DNA of 64,000 nucleotides. It comes from a gamma proteobacterium HTCC5015. Its GTDB lineage: Bacteria; Pseudomonadota; Gammaproteobacteria; HTCC5015. The stretch spans positions 26,923 through 90,922 of the forward strand of contig DS990608.1 in the NCBI GenBank assembly GCA_000155715.1, given 5' to 3'. Made by a program: the position numbers and the translations under genes. This document shows, one piece after another, positions 9,516 to 18,082 of this stretch. Position 1 is the stretch's first letter. Every line of letters starts with the position of its first letter. The notes below the pieces were generated by a model. The model was not told where the DNA came from. It saw only the letters and a program-made list of their open reading frames with translations, and ran no database searches.

Positions 9516-10226
9516 ATGGCTAAATTAGTTCTCAGTCTTAATGGCGCGACTATTTCCGAACACGAATTGGACAAAGAGTCTGTATCCATTGGCCGCAAGC
9601 CCGATAACGATATTATGATTGATAACCTGGCAGTTAGCGGCAACCACTGCCAAATCATTACCATTCTCAATGACTCTTTTCTTGAAGATTTAAACAGTAC
9701 CAATGGCACTTACGTCAACGGGGCCCTTGTCAAGAAACACGCGCTCCAGGACGGCGATCAAATTGGTATTGGCAAACACCAAATTCGCTATGAGAGTCCT
9801 CAAGCCAGTTCGGGAGAGAGCGATTTTGAGAAGACTATGATTATTCGGCCCGACGCAGTGGGCATGCCCGAGGATGAGAGCAAGTCGGCTCAGCTTAACG
9901 CTTCGGTAGCCGCCATGGAGAAAGAAGTTTCCTCACAACCTCAGGCGCCCTCTAGTCAAACCGCGACGCTGGAAATTCTGAATGGTGCTAACGCCGGCAA
10001 AGAGCTCAAGCTCACTAAAGCACTCACCACGGTAGGTAAGCCCGGTACGCAAGTGGCTGCCATTACTCGACGCCCCAAGGGATATTTCATCATCCATGTG
10101 GAGGGCGGCAGTGAAAACCGAACACCGACAATCAATGGCGAAGCCATTGGTAAAACGGCTCACCCCCTGAAAGACGGTAATGTCATTGATGTTGCCGGCA
10201 TTCAACTCAAGTTCAGCATAAGCTAA
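9516..10226 (+). CDS. FHA-domain protein with a second, degenerate FHA-like domain
   Basis: A 236-residue protein, third in the kinase-phosphatase cassette, 19 bp after the PP2C stop. Residues about 1-92 form a canonical phosphothreonine-binding FHA domain with SIGRKPDNDI, the SGNHC motif and DLNSTNGTYVNG. A linker contains FEKTMIIRP and a Gln/Ser-rich stretch. Residues about 147-235 look like a second FHA fold (LEILNGANAGKELKL, TVGKPG, PTINGEAIG) lacking the usual binding residues. It may dock on phosphorylated kinase or be a substrate with an intramolecular switch, as known for GarA-type proteins. That role is inference. Confidence 0.9.
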   Translation: MAKLVLSLNGATISEHELDKESVSIGRKPDNDIMIDNLAVSGNHCQIITILNDSFLEDLNSTNGTYVNGALVKKHALQDGDQIGIGKHQIRYESPQASSGESDFEKTMIIRPDAVGMPEDESKSAQLNASVAAMEKEVSSQPQAPSSQTATLEILNGANAGKELKLTKALTTVGKPGTQVAAITRRPKGYFIIHVEGGSENRTPTINGEAIGKTAHPLKDGNVIDVAGIQLKFSIS

Positions 10227-10248
10227 GAGAAATGCCACACTGCCTAAG

Positions 10249-10274
10249 AAGCCCGCGCTCCTGCGGGCTTTTTT
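10249..10274. terminator. Intrinsic terminator shared by the FHA gene and cysM
   Basis: A perfect 8-bp stem AAGCCCGC/GCGGGCTT with a 6-nt loop is followed by a T run on the plus strand. It lies between the converging FHA gene (stop at 10226) and cysM (stop at 10281). The T run favours termination of plus-strand transcripts; the AA preceding the stem gives only a short U tract on the minus strand. Confidence 0.85.
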
Positions 10275-10280
10275 ATGGGT

Positions 10281-11174
10281 TTAATCAGGAAACACCCCAG
10301 TTGAAAGATAGCGATCGCCTCGATCGCATACCACAGTGGCGATGACCGCATTCTCTGTGGTTTGGGCAATTTTCAAAGCGGCACTGGCCGCCCCACCCGA
10401 TGAAACACCCGCAAAAATGCCCTCCTCGGCTGCCATCAAGCGCATAGTATCTTCAGATTCTTGTTGATTGACTTCTACGACTTGGTCGATATTTTCATCG
10501 GTGAAAATATCGGGCAAATAAGCCTCCGGCCACTTTCTGATCCCCGGGATACTCGCGCCCTCTTTTGGCTGAACGCCGATAACGCGAATGTTTGGGTTCA
10601 TCTCCTTAAGATAGCGAGAAACACCGACAATTGTCCCCGTCGTGCCCATAGAGCTGACAAAGTGTGTAATTTTTCCTTGGGTATCGCGCCACAATTCGGG
10701 ACCAGTGCTCTGATAGTGAGCCATGGGATTATCGGGGTTAGAGAATTGATTCAGTTGATACGCTTCTCCCCTGTCGGCCATTTGTTGCGCTAAATCGCGG
10801 GCGCCCTCCATCCCTGCTTCGGCATCCACTAAGACGACCTCTGCGCCATAGGCTTTCATTGTCGCCACGCGCTCCTTACTCGCATTCGCCGGCATGATAA
10901 GGGTGATTGAATAGCCTTTGATAGAGGCAGCCATCGCCAGGGCAATACCTGTATTGCCGCTGGTGGCCTCAACAAGGCGCTGGCCCGGCTGAATGTCCCC
11001 CCGCGCTGCGGCTTGAACAATCATATTGAGCGCGGGGCGATCTTTGACAGAACCCGCAGGGTTGTTGCCTTCTAATTTGAAAAGGAGCTGGTTGCACCCA
11101 ATGTCAGCCATTCTTTGCATTCGGACAAGAGGGGTATTACCGACAAATTGCTCGATCGTGGGAAAGTTTGTCAT
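10281..11174 (-). CDS. cysM: Cysteine synthase B (O-acetylserine sulfhydrylase B)
   Basis: A PLP-dependent enzyme making cysteine from O-acetylserine and sulfide or thiosulfate. The 297-residue protein starts MTNFPTIEQFVGNTPLVRMQ. It has the PLP lysine in NPAGSVKDRPA, the phosphate/substrate loop EATSGNTGIALAM, and SSMGTTGTIVG near the cofactor phosphate. Length and the absence of the longer CysK C-terminus favour CysM over CysK. In Pseudomonas cysM lies near gacS, as here, where the kinase gene is about 3.4 kb away on the other strand. Confidence 0.93.
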   Translation of the reverse strand: MTNFPTIEQFVGNTPLVRMQRMADIGCNQLLFKLEGNNPAGSVKDRPALNMIVQAAARGDIQPGQRLVEATSGNTGIALAMAASIKGYSITLIMPANASKERVATMKAYGAEVVLVDAEAGMEGARDLAQQMADRGEAYQLNQFSNPDNPMAHYQSTGPELWRDTQGKITHFVSSMGTTGTIVGVSRYLKEMNPNIRVIGVQPKEGASIPGIRKWPEAYLPDIFTDENIDQVVEVNQQESEDTMRLMAAEEGIFAGVSSGGAASAALKIAQTTENAVIATVVCDRGDRYLSTGVFPD

Positions 11175-11369
11175 CTCGATAGTCTTCTTAATCGGCCTCT
11201 AGCAGGCTGCTGGGCGACACTATTTTACCGCTTGTAAGATGTGTCATTCGAAGCTCTGATAATATAGGCTAAGAGCATAGAACAACACCCAAAAGAAGGT
11301 GCTGCACTCAGTAAATCCCTGATTAAATGACGACACAACAAACAATAAGAATAGATAGCGAGTCCTGCA

Positions 11370-13595
11370 ATGATTTTCAATCGAGCTACGGTCCTCTTAG
11401 GTTGCCTTTTCACTCTTTCATCCAGCTTTTCTGTCAACGCGGATGACTCCGCCTATTTTGACGAGCGCACTTACCTCAGCGACTTACCTGTGGTCATTTC
11501 GGCCTCCCGCTTAGAACAGCCGGAGCTGGAAGCGCCCGGGGCAGTGACCGTCCTCGATCGGGACGACATCATCAGCAGTGGAGCGCGGACTATCCCCGAA
11601 CTGTTTTACCAAGTACCGGGGTTTCAGGTTGGGCGCTTTACCGGCTCGGAGTATGTCGTCGCCTCACACGGCTTTTCTGATCACTATTCTCGACGCTTAC
11701 AGGTGCTTGTCGATGGCCGCTCCATCTACACGCCTGCTTTTGGTGGCATTGTTTGGGAAAGTTTGCCGATTCACATTAATGACATCGAACGTGTAGAGAT
11801 TATTCGCGGCCCCAATGCGACGCTCTATGGTTCTAACGCGTTTAATGCAGTCATCAATATCACCACACGATTTGCCGCTGGCACGACGCCTCAATCTATT
11901 TCCTACACCCACGAAGACCGCGACAACTACAGCGGACACGCCAGCGCCTCCATTGTAGAATCCCGCTACGAAATCGGAATGAACGCCAACTACCGCGAAA
12001 ACAGCGGTTTTGGAAAAATTCCCAGCGATCAAACGACGCCTACCAATCCCAACACGGGCCAGCCTTATGATGAAATGCAGGACAGCATTCGCAGTAGAGC
12101 GGCCAATATTATGTGGCGCTATCAAGCGAGCACTCAGCTCGAAATCAGCAGCGACATGGGGCTGCTTGATGCCGTACGAGACTTTGGCGACGGTGTGATT
12201 GATGATCCCTACCGCGACATGAATATCGACAGTGATTACTACCGAGTTAGATTTGACTATACCAGCGATCACGGTAATCACCTCTCGTTACAAGCCTTCC
12301 ACTCAGCTGTGGATCTACAAGATGGTGATGCTGTGGTCCCCCTCAGTGTGCCATTTGATAATCCCGCACTAGGTGGGGGGGTAGACGTATCCACTTCATT
12401 CAAAGAAGTGCGGCAAGAAATAGAACTGCAGTTTACACCCGAACTCGACAGCAATTTGCGCTTAGTCATGGGCGGGAGCTATCGCAAAGACACCATTGAA
12501 GGCGAGCAAGGTCGTATTTTTCGTGACGACAAATCCACGCTAAACCTTGGCAGAATCTTTATCAATAGCGAGTGGCATGCATCACAAGACTGGATCTTGG
12601 GGGCAGGTGTTATGGCCGAAGATCACGAGCACAGTGGCAGCAGTTACTCGCCTAAATTATCAGCCATTTATAAAGTCACTCCACACCAGGCATTCCGTGT
12701 CATTGCTTCGCGCGCTTACCGTACGCCGACAGCTTGGGAGGAAGAAGGTATTTTACGCTTTTATCTACCCGTTCAACCGCTGGAGCAATTGATTTCACAA
12801 GCGACAGGCATGCCTATCGACTTTCCCGCCGACCGTCTCGATTACCAAGCTTACCAAACCGAAGGCAATCTGGAGAACGAAGAAATTACTTCCTTTGAGC
12901 TGGGCTATAAATTTGTGCCCAATGAAAATACAAAACTCGACATTCGACTATTTCGCGAAGATATCGACGACATGATTGCAATCTATTCCCGCCCCTTCGA
13001 TCTCGTCGCCCAAGGGCTATTGAACAACAACCAAATTCAAACCATTGAAGGGCTCAACAACACTATTGGATTCGATAGTAGCGCCTTAACGAACGCCATT
13101 GGTTCTGGCAACGCCTATAACTTCCGCAACTTAGTCGATATCGATATAAATGGCTTAGAGCTAGAGGGCGAGCATGCAATCAATGATTCTTTCCAAATAC
13201 TCGGTGGCTTTGCTTGGCTCGACAGCCAAATCGAGCGTTACGCGGATCCTGCAAACGGCATTGTAGAAGACAATATGGAAAATAATAGAAAGACATTGAA
13301 CAATTCTGTGCCCGAATACTCCGGTTTTATTGGAGGGCGGTTCACCCCGACGAATAACCATTTACTGGCCCTCACCTTCTATCACTTTGACGAGTACGAG
13401 TGGCACGGTGCTGGCGACGACGATCTAGGTGAAACGCAGTTTTTCCGCCTTTACGCACAGGCAACCCACGAATACACCCACTACGCTTGGAAAATGGGTG
13501 TCGGTGCCGTTATTCGCGCGGAACCATTTAGGGATATCGACAACAAAAATGCATTCCAGAACCATTTATTTAGTACGGTCGGAGTGGATTTTTAA
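11370..13595 (+). CDS. TonB-dependent outer-membrane receptor
   Basis: A 741-residue outer-membrane protein with a signal peptide of about 24 residues ending SVNA/DDS. A plug domain follows at about 40-160 (VVISASRLEQPELEAPGAVT, DDIISSGARTIPELFYQVPG, RVEIIRGPNATLYGSNAFNAV, the typical plug end). The beta-barrel finishes with aromatic-terminated strand STVGVDF. The ligand cannot be told from sequence. The gene heads a co-directional set with a periplasmic binding protein and a hybrid kinase, suggesting its ligand, or transport through it, is coupled to signalling. The 195 bp upstream to cysM holds its promoter, but I see no clear operator. Confidence 0.9.
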   Translation: MIFNRATVLLGCLFTLSSSFSVNADDSAYFDERTYLSDLPVVISASRLEQPELEAPGAVTVLDRDDIISSGARTIPELFYQVPGFQVGRFTGSEYVVASHGFSDHYSRRLQVLVDGRSIYTPAFGGIVWESLPIHINDIERVEIIRGPNATLYGSNAFNAVINITTRFAAGTTPQSISYTHEDRDNYSGHASASIVESRYEIGMNANYRENSGFGKIPSDQTTPTNPNTGQPYDEMQDSIRSRAANIMWRYQASTQLEISSDMGLLDAVRDFGDGVIDDPYRDMNIDSDYYRVRFDYTSDHGNHLSLQAFHSAVDLQDGDAVVPLSVPFDNPALGGGVDVSTSFKEVRQEIELQFTPELDSNLRLVMGGSYRKDTIEGEQGRIFRDDKSTLNLGRIFINSEWHASQDWILGAGVMAEDHEHSGSSYSPKLSAIYKVTPHQAFRVIASRAYRTPTAWEEEGILRFYLPVQPLEQLISQATGMPIDFPADRLDYQAYQTEGNLENEEITSFELGYKFVPNENTKLDIRLFREDIDDMIAIYSRPFDLVAQGLLNNNQIQTIEGLNNTIGFDSSALTNAIGSGNAYNFRNLVDIDINGLELEGEHAINDSFQILGGFAWLDSQIERYADPANGIVEDNMENNRKTLNNSVPEYSGFIGGRFTPTNNHLLALTFYHFDEYEWHGAGDDDLGETQFFRLYAQATHEYTHYAWKMGVGAVIRAEPFRDIDNKNAFQNHLFSTVGVDF

Positions 13596-13662
13596 GTTTG
13601 CTTGGCCTAAGACTATTCACATGAGGTCCAACGGGACGTTGATACGTGGCTAATATAGGGAA

Positions 13663-14565
13663 ATGATGCACAGGAATAGCATATGCGCTCGATGGCTAGG
13701 TGGCTTTTTAGCTTGCCTTGCCCCCCTGTGCCTCAACGCCCAGCCACTCATCATCAGTGACGGTAGCCACGGGATATACGAGCAACTGGTTAAAGATGTT
13801 TTTGAACAGTATCAAGAGGACGGCATCGAACCCATAATATACGCGCTCGATCAACCCCACAGCGCGCCATCTCAACATGAGCTGTCTCTAATTGACGAAG
13901 TCGTCAGTATTGGTAGTGGCGCCATGAAGGCGATATTTGAGTACAAAAGCCTCGAAGTCCCTTCACTGAGCTTACTAACAACGAAAGAGAGCTATCTAGA
14001 GCAGATTGCTGAGAACCCTAGGGATGCGGCCCTGCGCTCTGTGATCTACCTCAATCAGCCATTAAACCGAATTGTCCATGTTGGAAAATCTGTGTTTGAA
14101 GATCCCGTTGAATACATTATTTTCGACAACAAGCGATTTCAACAACAGCGTGACATCATCCATCAACAAGTCATCACCTATAAACCACTTGTCGACAACA
14201 CGGTGATTAAAGCCATTCGAAATCTGGATAGCACACCACAAAAAGCCATCATCGCCCTCCCCAGTCATACAGCATTTACGCCGATAACCATTAAAAACAC
14301 GCTGATCAGCGCCTATAAAGCACAGATACCCATTATTGGTTACTCGCAAAGCTTTACTCAAGCCGGCGCTTTATTTTCCGTACACAGCGATGTAGAGCGC
14401 TTGCCCGACGAAGTACGTTTGTGGAGAGAAAGCCGTCACCGCCAATCTCAACGTGCCTCTCGCTACTATATCGTGAGTATCAATCATCAAATCGCCCGAT
14501 CTCTCGATATCGAGTTAGCGCCAAAATGGCAGAAAGAACGCGTCCATTTGGAGGGTTCACCGTGA
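13663..14565 (+). CDS. Periplasmic binding protein, ABC_sub_bind-like
   Basis: A 300-residue exported protein with a signal peptide cleaved near CLNAQP. The mature part has two Rossmann-like lobes. Near its end, IPIIGYSQSFTQAGALFSVH resembles the hinge region of the ABC_sub_bind (TrpX-like) family, and SRYYIVSINHQIARSLDI resembles the family's C-terminal helix. No permease or ATPase gene is nearby. The stop codon overlaps the GTG start of the downstream kinase (GTGA), so the two are translationally coupled, and it probably presents a ligand to the kinase sensor domain. A second protein of the same general type is encoded at 33495-34427. Confidence 0.75.
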   Translation: MMHRNSICARWLGGFLACLAPLCLNAQPLIISDGSHGIYEQLVKDVFEQYQEDGIEPIIYALDQPHSAPSQHELSLIDEVVSIGSGAMKAIFEYKSLEVPSLSLLTTKESYLEQIAENPRDAALRSVIYLNQPLNRIVHVGKSVFEDPVEYIIFDNKRFQQQRDIIHQQVITYKPLVDNTVIKAIRNLDSTPQKAIIALPSHTAFTPITIKNTLISAYKAQIPIIGYSQSFTQAGALFSVHSDVERLPDEVRLWRESRHRQSQRASRYYIVSINHQIARSLDIELAPKWQKERVHLEGSP

Positions 14566-17174
14566 AGTCTTGGGCACTGAAAAATCGTTTGCTGTTCCTT
14601 TCAATGCTGCCATTAACGCTATCGATTGTTGTTATTGGTGCTTATTTCCTGAAGGCCAATATCGATACACTCAGACAGCACGCTCACGATCAAGGTCGCT
14701 TGATCGCTCGTCAGTTGGCCCCCGCTATGGAGTACGGCATTGTTTCAGGCAACAAAAAATCACTCGAAAAACTCGCCCGCAACGCCCTGTCTAACTCGAG
14801 TGTTATTCGTGTTTCAGTTTACAACGATGAGGAATCCACATTACTAGAAAAAACCAAGAACATTCCTGAGCGACCCGCTTATCGCCTATTTTTCGACTAT
14901 GCCTTTGAGTTATTTTCAGGCCTAAATACGACCGACACATTTTCCTACCCAGTCACTAGCGAAGTAATACCTCTGAATGATTTCTTTGAAGCATCCAGCA
15001 ACAAGGAACCCCAGAAACAAGTCGGCTATGTAGAGGTTGAAATTTCTTTTTCAGACAGCGCCTACGAACAAGTGCTAGTTGCTGCCAGCGCCTTTGGTAT
15101 TGCGACGGCCGTTATTTTATTAGTTTACGCTTCGACATCGTTAATTAGCCGCCAAATCAACCGTTCTATCTCAGAGCTCGCCGATACGGTGGAATCCATT
15201 CAGGCCGGCAACTTTTCAGCTCGCGCAAGAATCGACGACGAGCAGGAGCTCGGTTCACTGGCCTCTGGTATCAATGTGATGGCGAGCCAGATTGCACGTT
15301 CAAAAGATGATCTTGAGCGCGAAGTCGCCATTGCGACATCCGAACTTAAGCAAAAAAATGAAGCGTTAACCATTGCCCAAGCCGAAGCCGTTTCAGCCAA
15401 CAAAGCCAAGTCGGTTTTCCTGGCCAACATGTCACACGAAATTCGAACGCCTCTCAATGGGATTATTGGCTTCTTGGACATGCTTAACCGCACCAAAGTA
15501 GACAGCCAACAAAACCAATACATCAGCACCGCGCAGGTTGCCGCTAAAAGCTTGATTCAGTTAATCAACGGGATCTTAGATTTCTCGCGTATTGAATCGG
15601 GAAAAATGCCGTTAAAACAAGACGAAATTCCCATCGACGACTTACTGGCTGAAATCTACGATTTGCACGCGCCCTCTGCCTTCGAAAAGGGCGTTGAACT
15701 ACTTTTCTTCCCGGCCCAGAGCCTACCCTCAACACTGATGCTCGACGCCAATGTCTTTAAACAGATTATTGGCAACCTCCTGTCAAATGCCATCAAATTC
15801 ACCCAGCATGGTGACATACAGCTGCACATGAATTACTTCGCAGAGAACCGCGCCATTGCAATCAGCGTACTCGACTCGGGTGTAGGCATTTCTCAAGAAG
15901 TCATCAACGATATTTTTAACGAGTTTGAACAAGGCGATAACACCACCGCACGGGTACACGGTGGCAGCGGGCTTGGATTGGCGATTACACGCAGCCTCGT
16001 CGAGCTTCACGGCGGTAGTATTTCGGCCCACACACGCCCAGAGGGCGGAGCGCGTTTTGACCTCACGATACAGGCCAGCCAACGCAAACCTGCACCACCC
16101 CCACGCCACGATTTAAAAGTTTTATTGACGTCGCTGAACGACAATTCCACACAGAGCTTTAAGCTTGTGCTTCAACGATACGGCTATCATGTATTAACAC
16201 AGCCCCCCAGCAACGATACAAGCGACCAGATAAAGCGCCACATCACCTTGGTCAGTGGCGACGAGCTACATTACCGCTTTCACGGCGCGAGTGATTCGGT
16301 CGCCCTTGTGAGCAGTAACGACCCTGCAAAACTCAATGTGTGCCTCGACTGGGGCATGCGCCAGGCATTTTGCAAAACGCTGTCTCGAGATACCCTAACA
16401 GCCATCATTCTGGGCAAGGCCGAACAAAAGCACCGAGCTCCGTCAGACGCACTATCCGATACACAATTAGTGGCCTCTGGCCTGCATATTTTGGTGGTTG
16501 ACGACAATCACATTAACCTCACGTTGATGGACAGTTTGCTGAGCGAGCTCGGTGCGGAAGTTCTGATGTCAGATAATGGAGAAACCGCTATCGAGGCGGC
16601 TAAAACCAATCACATTGATCTCGTATTTCTCGATATTCACATGCCCGTCATCGATGGCTTTGAGACCTGTCGACAACTCCGAGCACTACCTAAGGGGCAA
16701 GACCTCCACATTGTTGCGCTCAGTGCGGATGGCGTAGAAAGTGCAAAACACAAGGCGTTTGAGGCTGGGATGGATGAATATTTAATCAAGCCAGTCGCAC
16801 GAAGTGAACTTATAGGCCTCATCAACAAGCACACGAAAGACTCACAAGGAGTACCAAAGCCGATAGCCGACGATAGCCATGATGGGGAATCCAGCGATGG
16901 TGCGGGAGAAGACCTCCTACTGACTGAGCTGCGCAGCATGTTCACCCAAAGCCTACCGCAGTGGATGAATGACGTGCATCAAGCGCATTTAGAACAAGAT
17001 AGAGACGCCCTATTCCAAGCGGCCCACAAAATTTTTGGCGCCTGTGTCTACTGCCACTACCCAAAGATTGAAGAAGCGGCCAAGGCACTCGAAGACACCG
17101 CACGCGATCAACTCAAAGAGCAATACGACGAGCGAGTCGCCGCCTTGGACGCAGCAGTTGCCGTCTTATTGTAA
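14562..17174 (+). CDS. barA: GacS/BarA-family hybrid sensor histidine kinase
   Basis: An 870-residue tripartite kinase. The start is the GTG at 14562, overlapping the previous stop and preceded by GGAGGG; the frame itself is open from 14421. Order: membrane helix (about 8-30), periplasmic sensor (about 30-185, with the GacS-like RLIARQLAPAMEYGIVSGN), second helix, HAMP, HisKA with His292 in NMSHEIRTPL, HATPase (NLLSNAIKFT, SGVGIS, GSGLGLAI), a degenerate receiver-like linker, a true receiver with Asp691 in FLDIHMP, and a C-terminal Hpt with His822 in AAHKIFGACVYC. Members phosphorylate GacA/UvrY to control CsrA-binding sRNAs. Orthology to gacS is supported by the Hpt motif and nearby cysM. 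Confidence 0.88.
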   Translation: MKSWALKNRLLFLSMLPLTLSIVVIGAYFLKANIDTLRQHAHDQGRLIARQLAPAMEYGIVSGNKKSLEKLARNALSNSSVIRVSVYNDEESTLLEKTKNIPERPAYRLFFDYAFELFSGLNTTDTFSYPVTSEVIPLNDFFEASSNKEPQKQVGYVEVEISFSDSAYEQVLVAASAFGIATAVILLVYASTSLISRQINRSISELADTVESIQAGNFSARARIDDEQELGSLASGINVMASQIARSKDDLEREVAIATSELKQKNEALTIAQAEAVSANKAKSVFLANMSHEIRTPLNGIIGFLDMLNRTKVDSQQNQYISTAQVAAKSLIQLINGILDFSRIESGKMPLKQDEIPIDDLLAEIYDLHAPSAFEKGVELLFFPAQSLPSTLMLDANVFKQIIGNLLSNAIKFTQHGDIQLHMNYFAENRAIAISVLDSGVGISQEVINDIFNEFEQGDNTTARVHGGSGLGLAITRSLVELHGGSISAHTRPEGGARFDLTIQASQRKPAPPPRHDLKVLLTSLNDNSTQSFKLVLQRYGYHVLTQPPSNDTSDQIKRHITLVSGDELHYRFHGASDSVALVSSNDPAKLNVCLDWGMRQAFCKTLSRDTLTAIILGKAEQKHRAPSDALSDTQLVASGLHILVVDDNHINLTLMDSLLSELGAEVLMSDNGETAIEAAKTNHIDLVFLDIHMPVIDGFETCRQLRALPKGQDLHIVALSADGVESAKHKAFEAGMDEYLIKPVARSELIGLINKHTKDSQGVPKPIADDSHDGESSDGAGEDLLLTELRSMFTQSLPQWMNDVHQAHLEQDRDALFQAAHKIFGACVYCHYPKIEEAAKALEDTARDQLKEQYDERVAALDAAVAVLL

Positions 17175-17186
17175 AACGGTTAAGGG

Positions 17187-17927
17187 CTAAACCGCTGTGC
17201 TACGAGCGCGGTCAATGCGCTGGCGCATAGCCGTGACAGCTGCCTCCATACCTACAAATACCGCATCGGCAACGATGGCATGACCGATATTGAGCTCGCT
17301 CACCACCTCAATCGCCGCAATGTCTGCGACATTATCGAGATTCAAGCCGTGCCCAGCATGTACGAGCAAGCCTAAAGAATCCGCCAAAGCGGCGCCCTCG
17401 CGAATACGTGCAAGCTCGCTTTCGCGCGCTGCGACACTATCTGCTTCTGCATAGCGGCCCGTGTGAAGTTCGACCACACTAGCGCCAATGGCTTTGGCGC
17501 ACTGAATTTGCTCGGGTTCGGCATCGATGAATAAAGAAACACGGCACCCTGCCTTGGCTAAACGCGAAACCGCTTTTTCAACCGCAGACCGATACTTCAC
17601 GACGTCTAGGCCACCCTCAGTCGTCAACTCTTCTCGCTTCTCTGGCACGAGACATACGGCAAACGGGGCCGTGTTCTCCGCAATGGCGATCATTTCTTCG
17701 GTCACTGCCAGCTCTAAATTCATTCGGGTGCCTAGCTCCGTTTTAAAAGCGGCTACATCAGCATCTTGAATATGGCGCCGATCCTCCCGCAGGTGCAGTG
17801 TAATGCCATCAGCTCCCGCCTTTTCGGCCAACTGTGCCGCCTTAAGTGGAGAGGGGTAAGTCGTCAAACGGGCTTGTCGCAATGTCGCGACATGATCAAT
17901 ATTGATACCCAGTTCACAGTATTTCAT
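17187..17927 (-). CDS. pdxJ: Pyridoxine 5'-phosphate synthase
   Basis: Condenses 3-amino-2-oxopropyl phosphate with deoxyxylulose 5-phosphate in PLP synthesis. From the ATG at 17925-17927 the 246-residue protein begins [20 protein letters not shown], the PdxJ N-terminus. [23 protein letters not shown] and HAGHGLN are further family signatures. An upstream GTG at 17966 would add 13 residues without family similarity, so it is not used. It converges with the hybrid kinase, 12 bp between stops. Confidence 0.95.
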   Translation of the reverse strand: MKYCELGINIDHVATLRQARLTTYPSPLKAAQLAEKAGADGITLHLREDRRHIQDADVAAFKTELGTRMNLELAVTEEMIAIAENTAPFAVCLVPEKREELTTEGGLDVVKYRSAVEKAVSRLAKAGCRVSLFIDAEPEQIQCAKAIGASVVELHTGRYAEADSVAARESELARIREGAALADSLGLLVHAGHGLNLDNVADIAAIEVVSELNIGHAIVADAVFVGMEAAVTAMRQRIDRARSTAV

Positions 17928-18082
17928 TTGAAATCCAATCTTTTCGTTGAGACAGGTTATTTCCACAAAGAATAGTGGAGAGCCCTAAGTGATTCTGCTA
18001 CTTTGGTGCCAATTATAACAATCTAAAGACCGAATCGCGCTAAATCCTACATTTAGACGCAGCTGCTCAGGAGAGAACTATC

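Noticed and set aside
5996..10226. A type VI secretion control locus
   Set aside because: Kinase, PP2C and FHA genes occur in T6SS loci, but no structural T6SS gene (TssB, TssC, ClpV, VgrG or others) is present in the window.
14421..14562. A longer BarA/GacS starting at 14421
   Set aside because: The added residues overlap the binding-protein gene by 145 bp and lack membrane character; the GTG at 14562 with GGAGGG upstream fits better.
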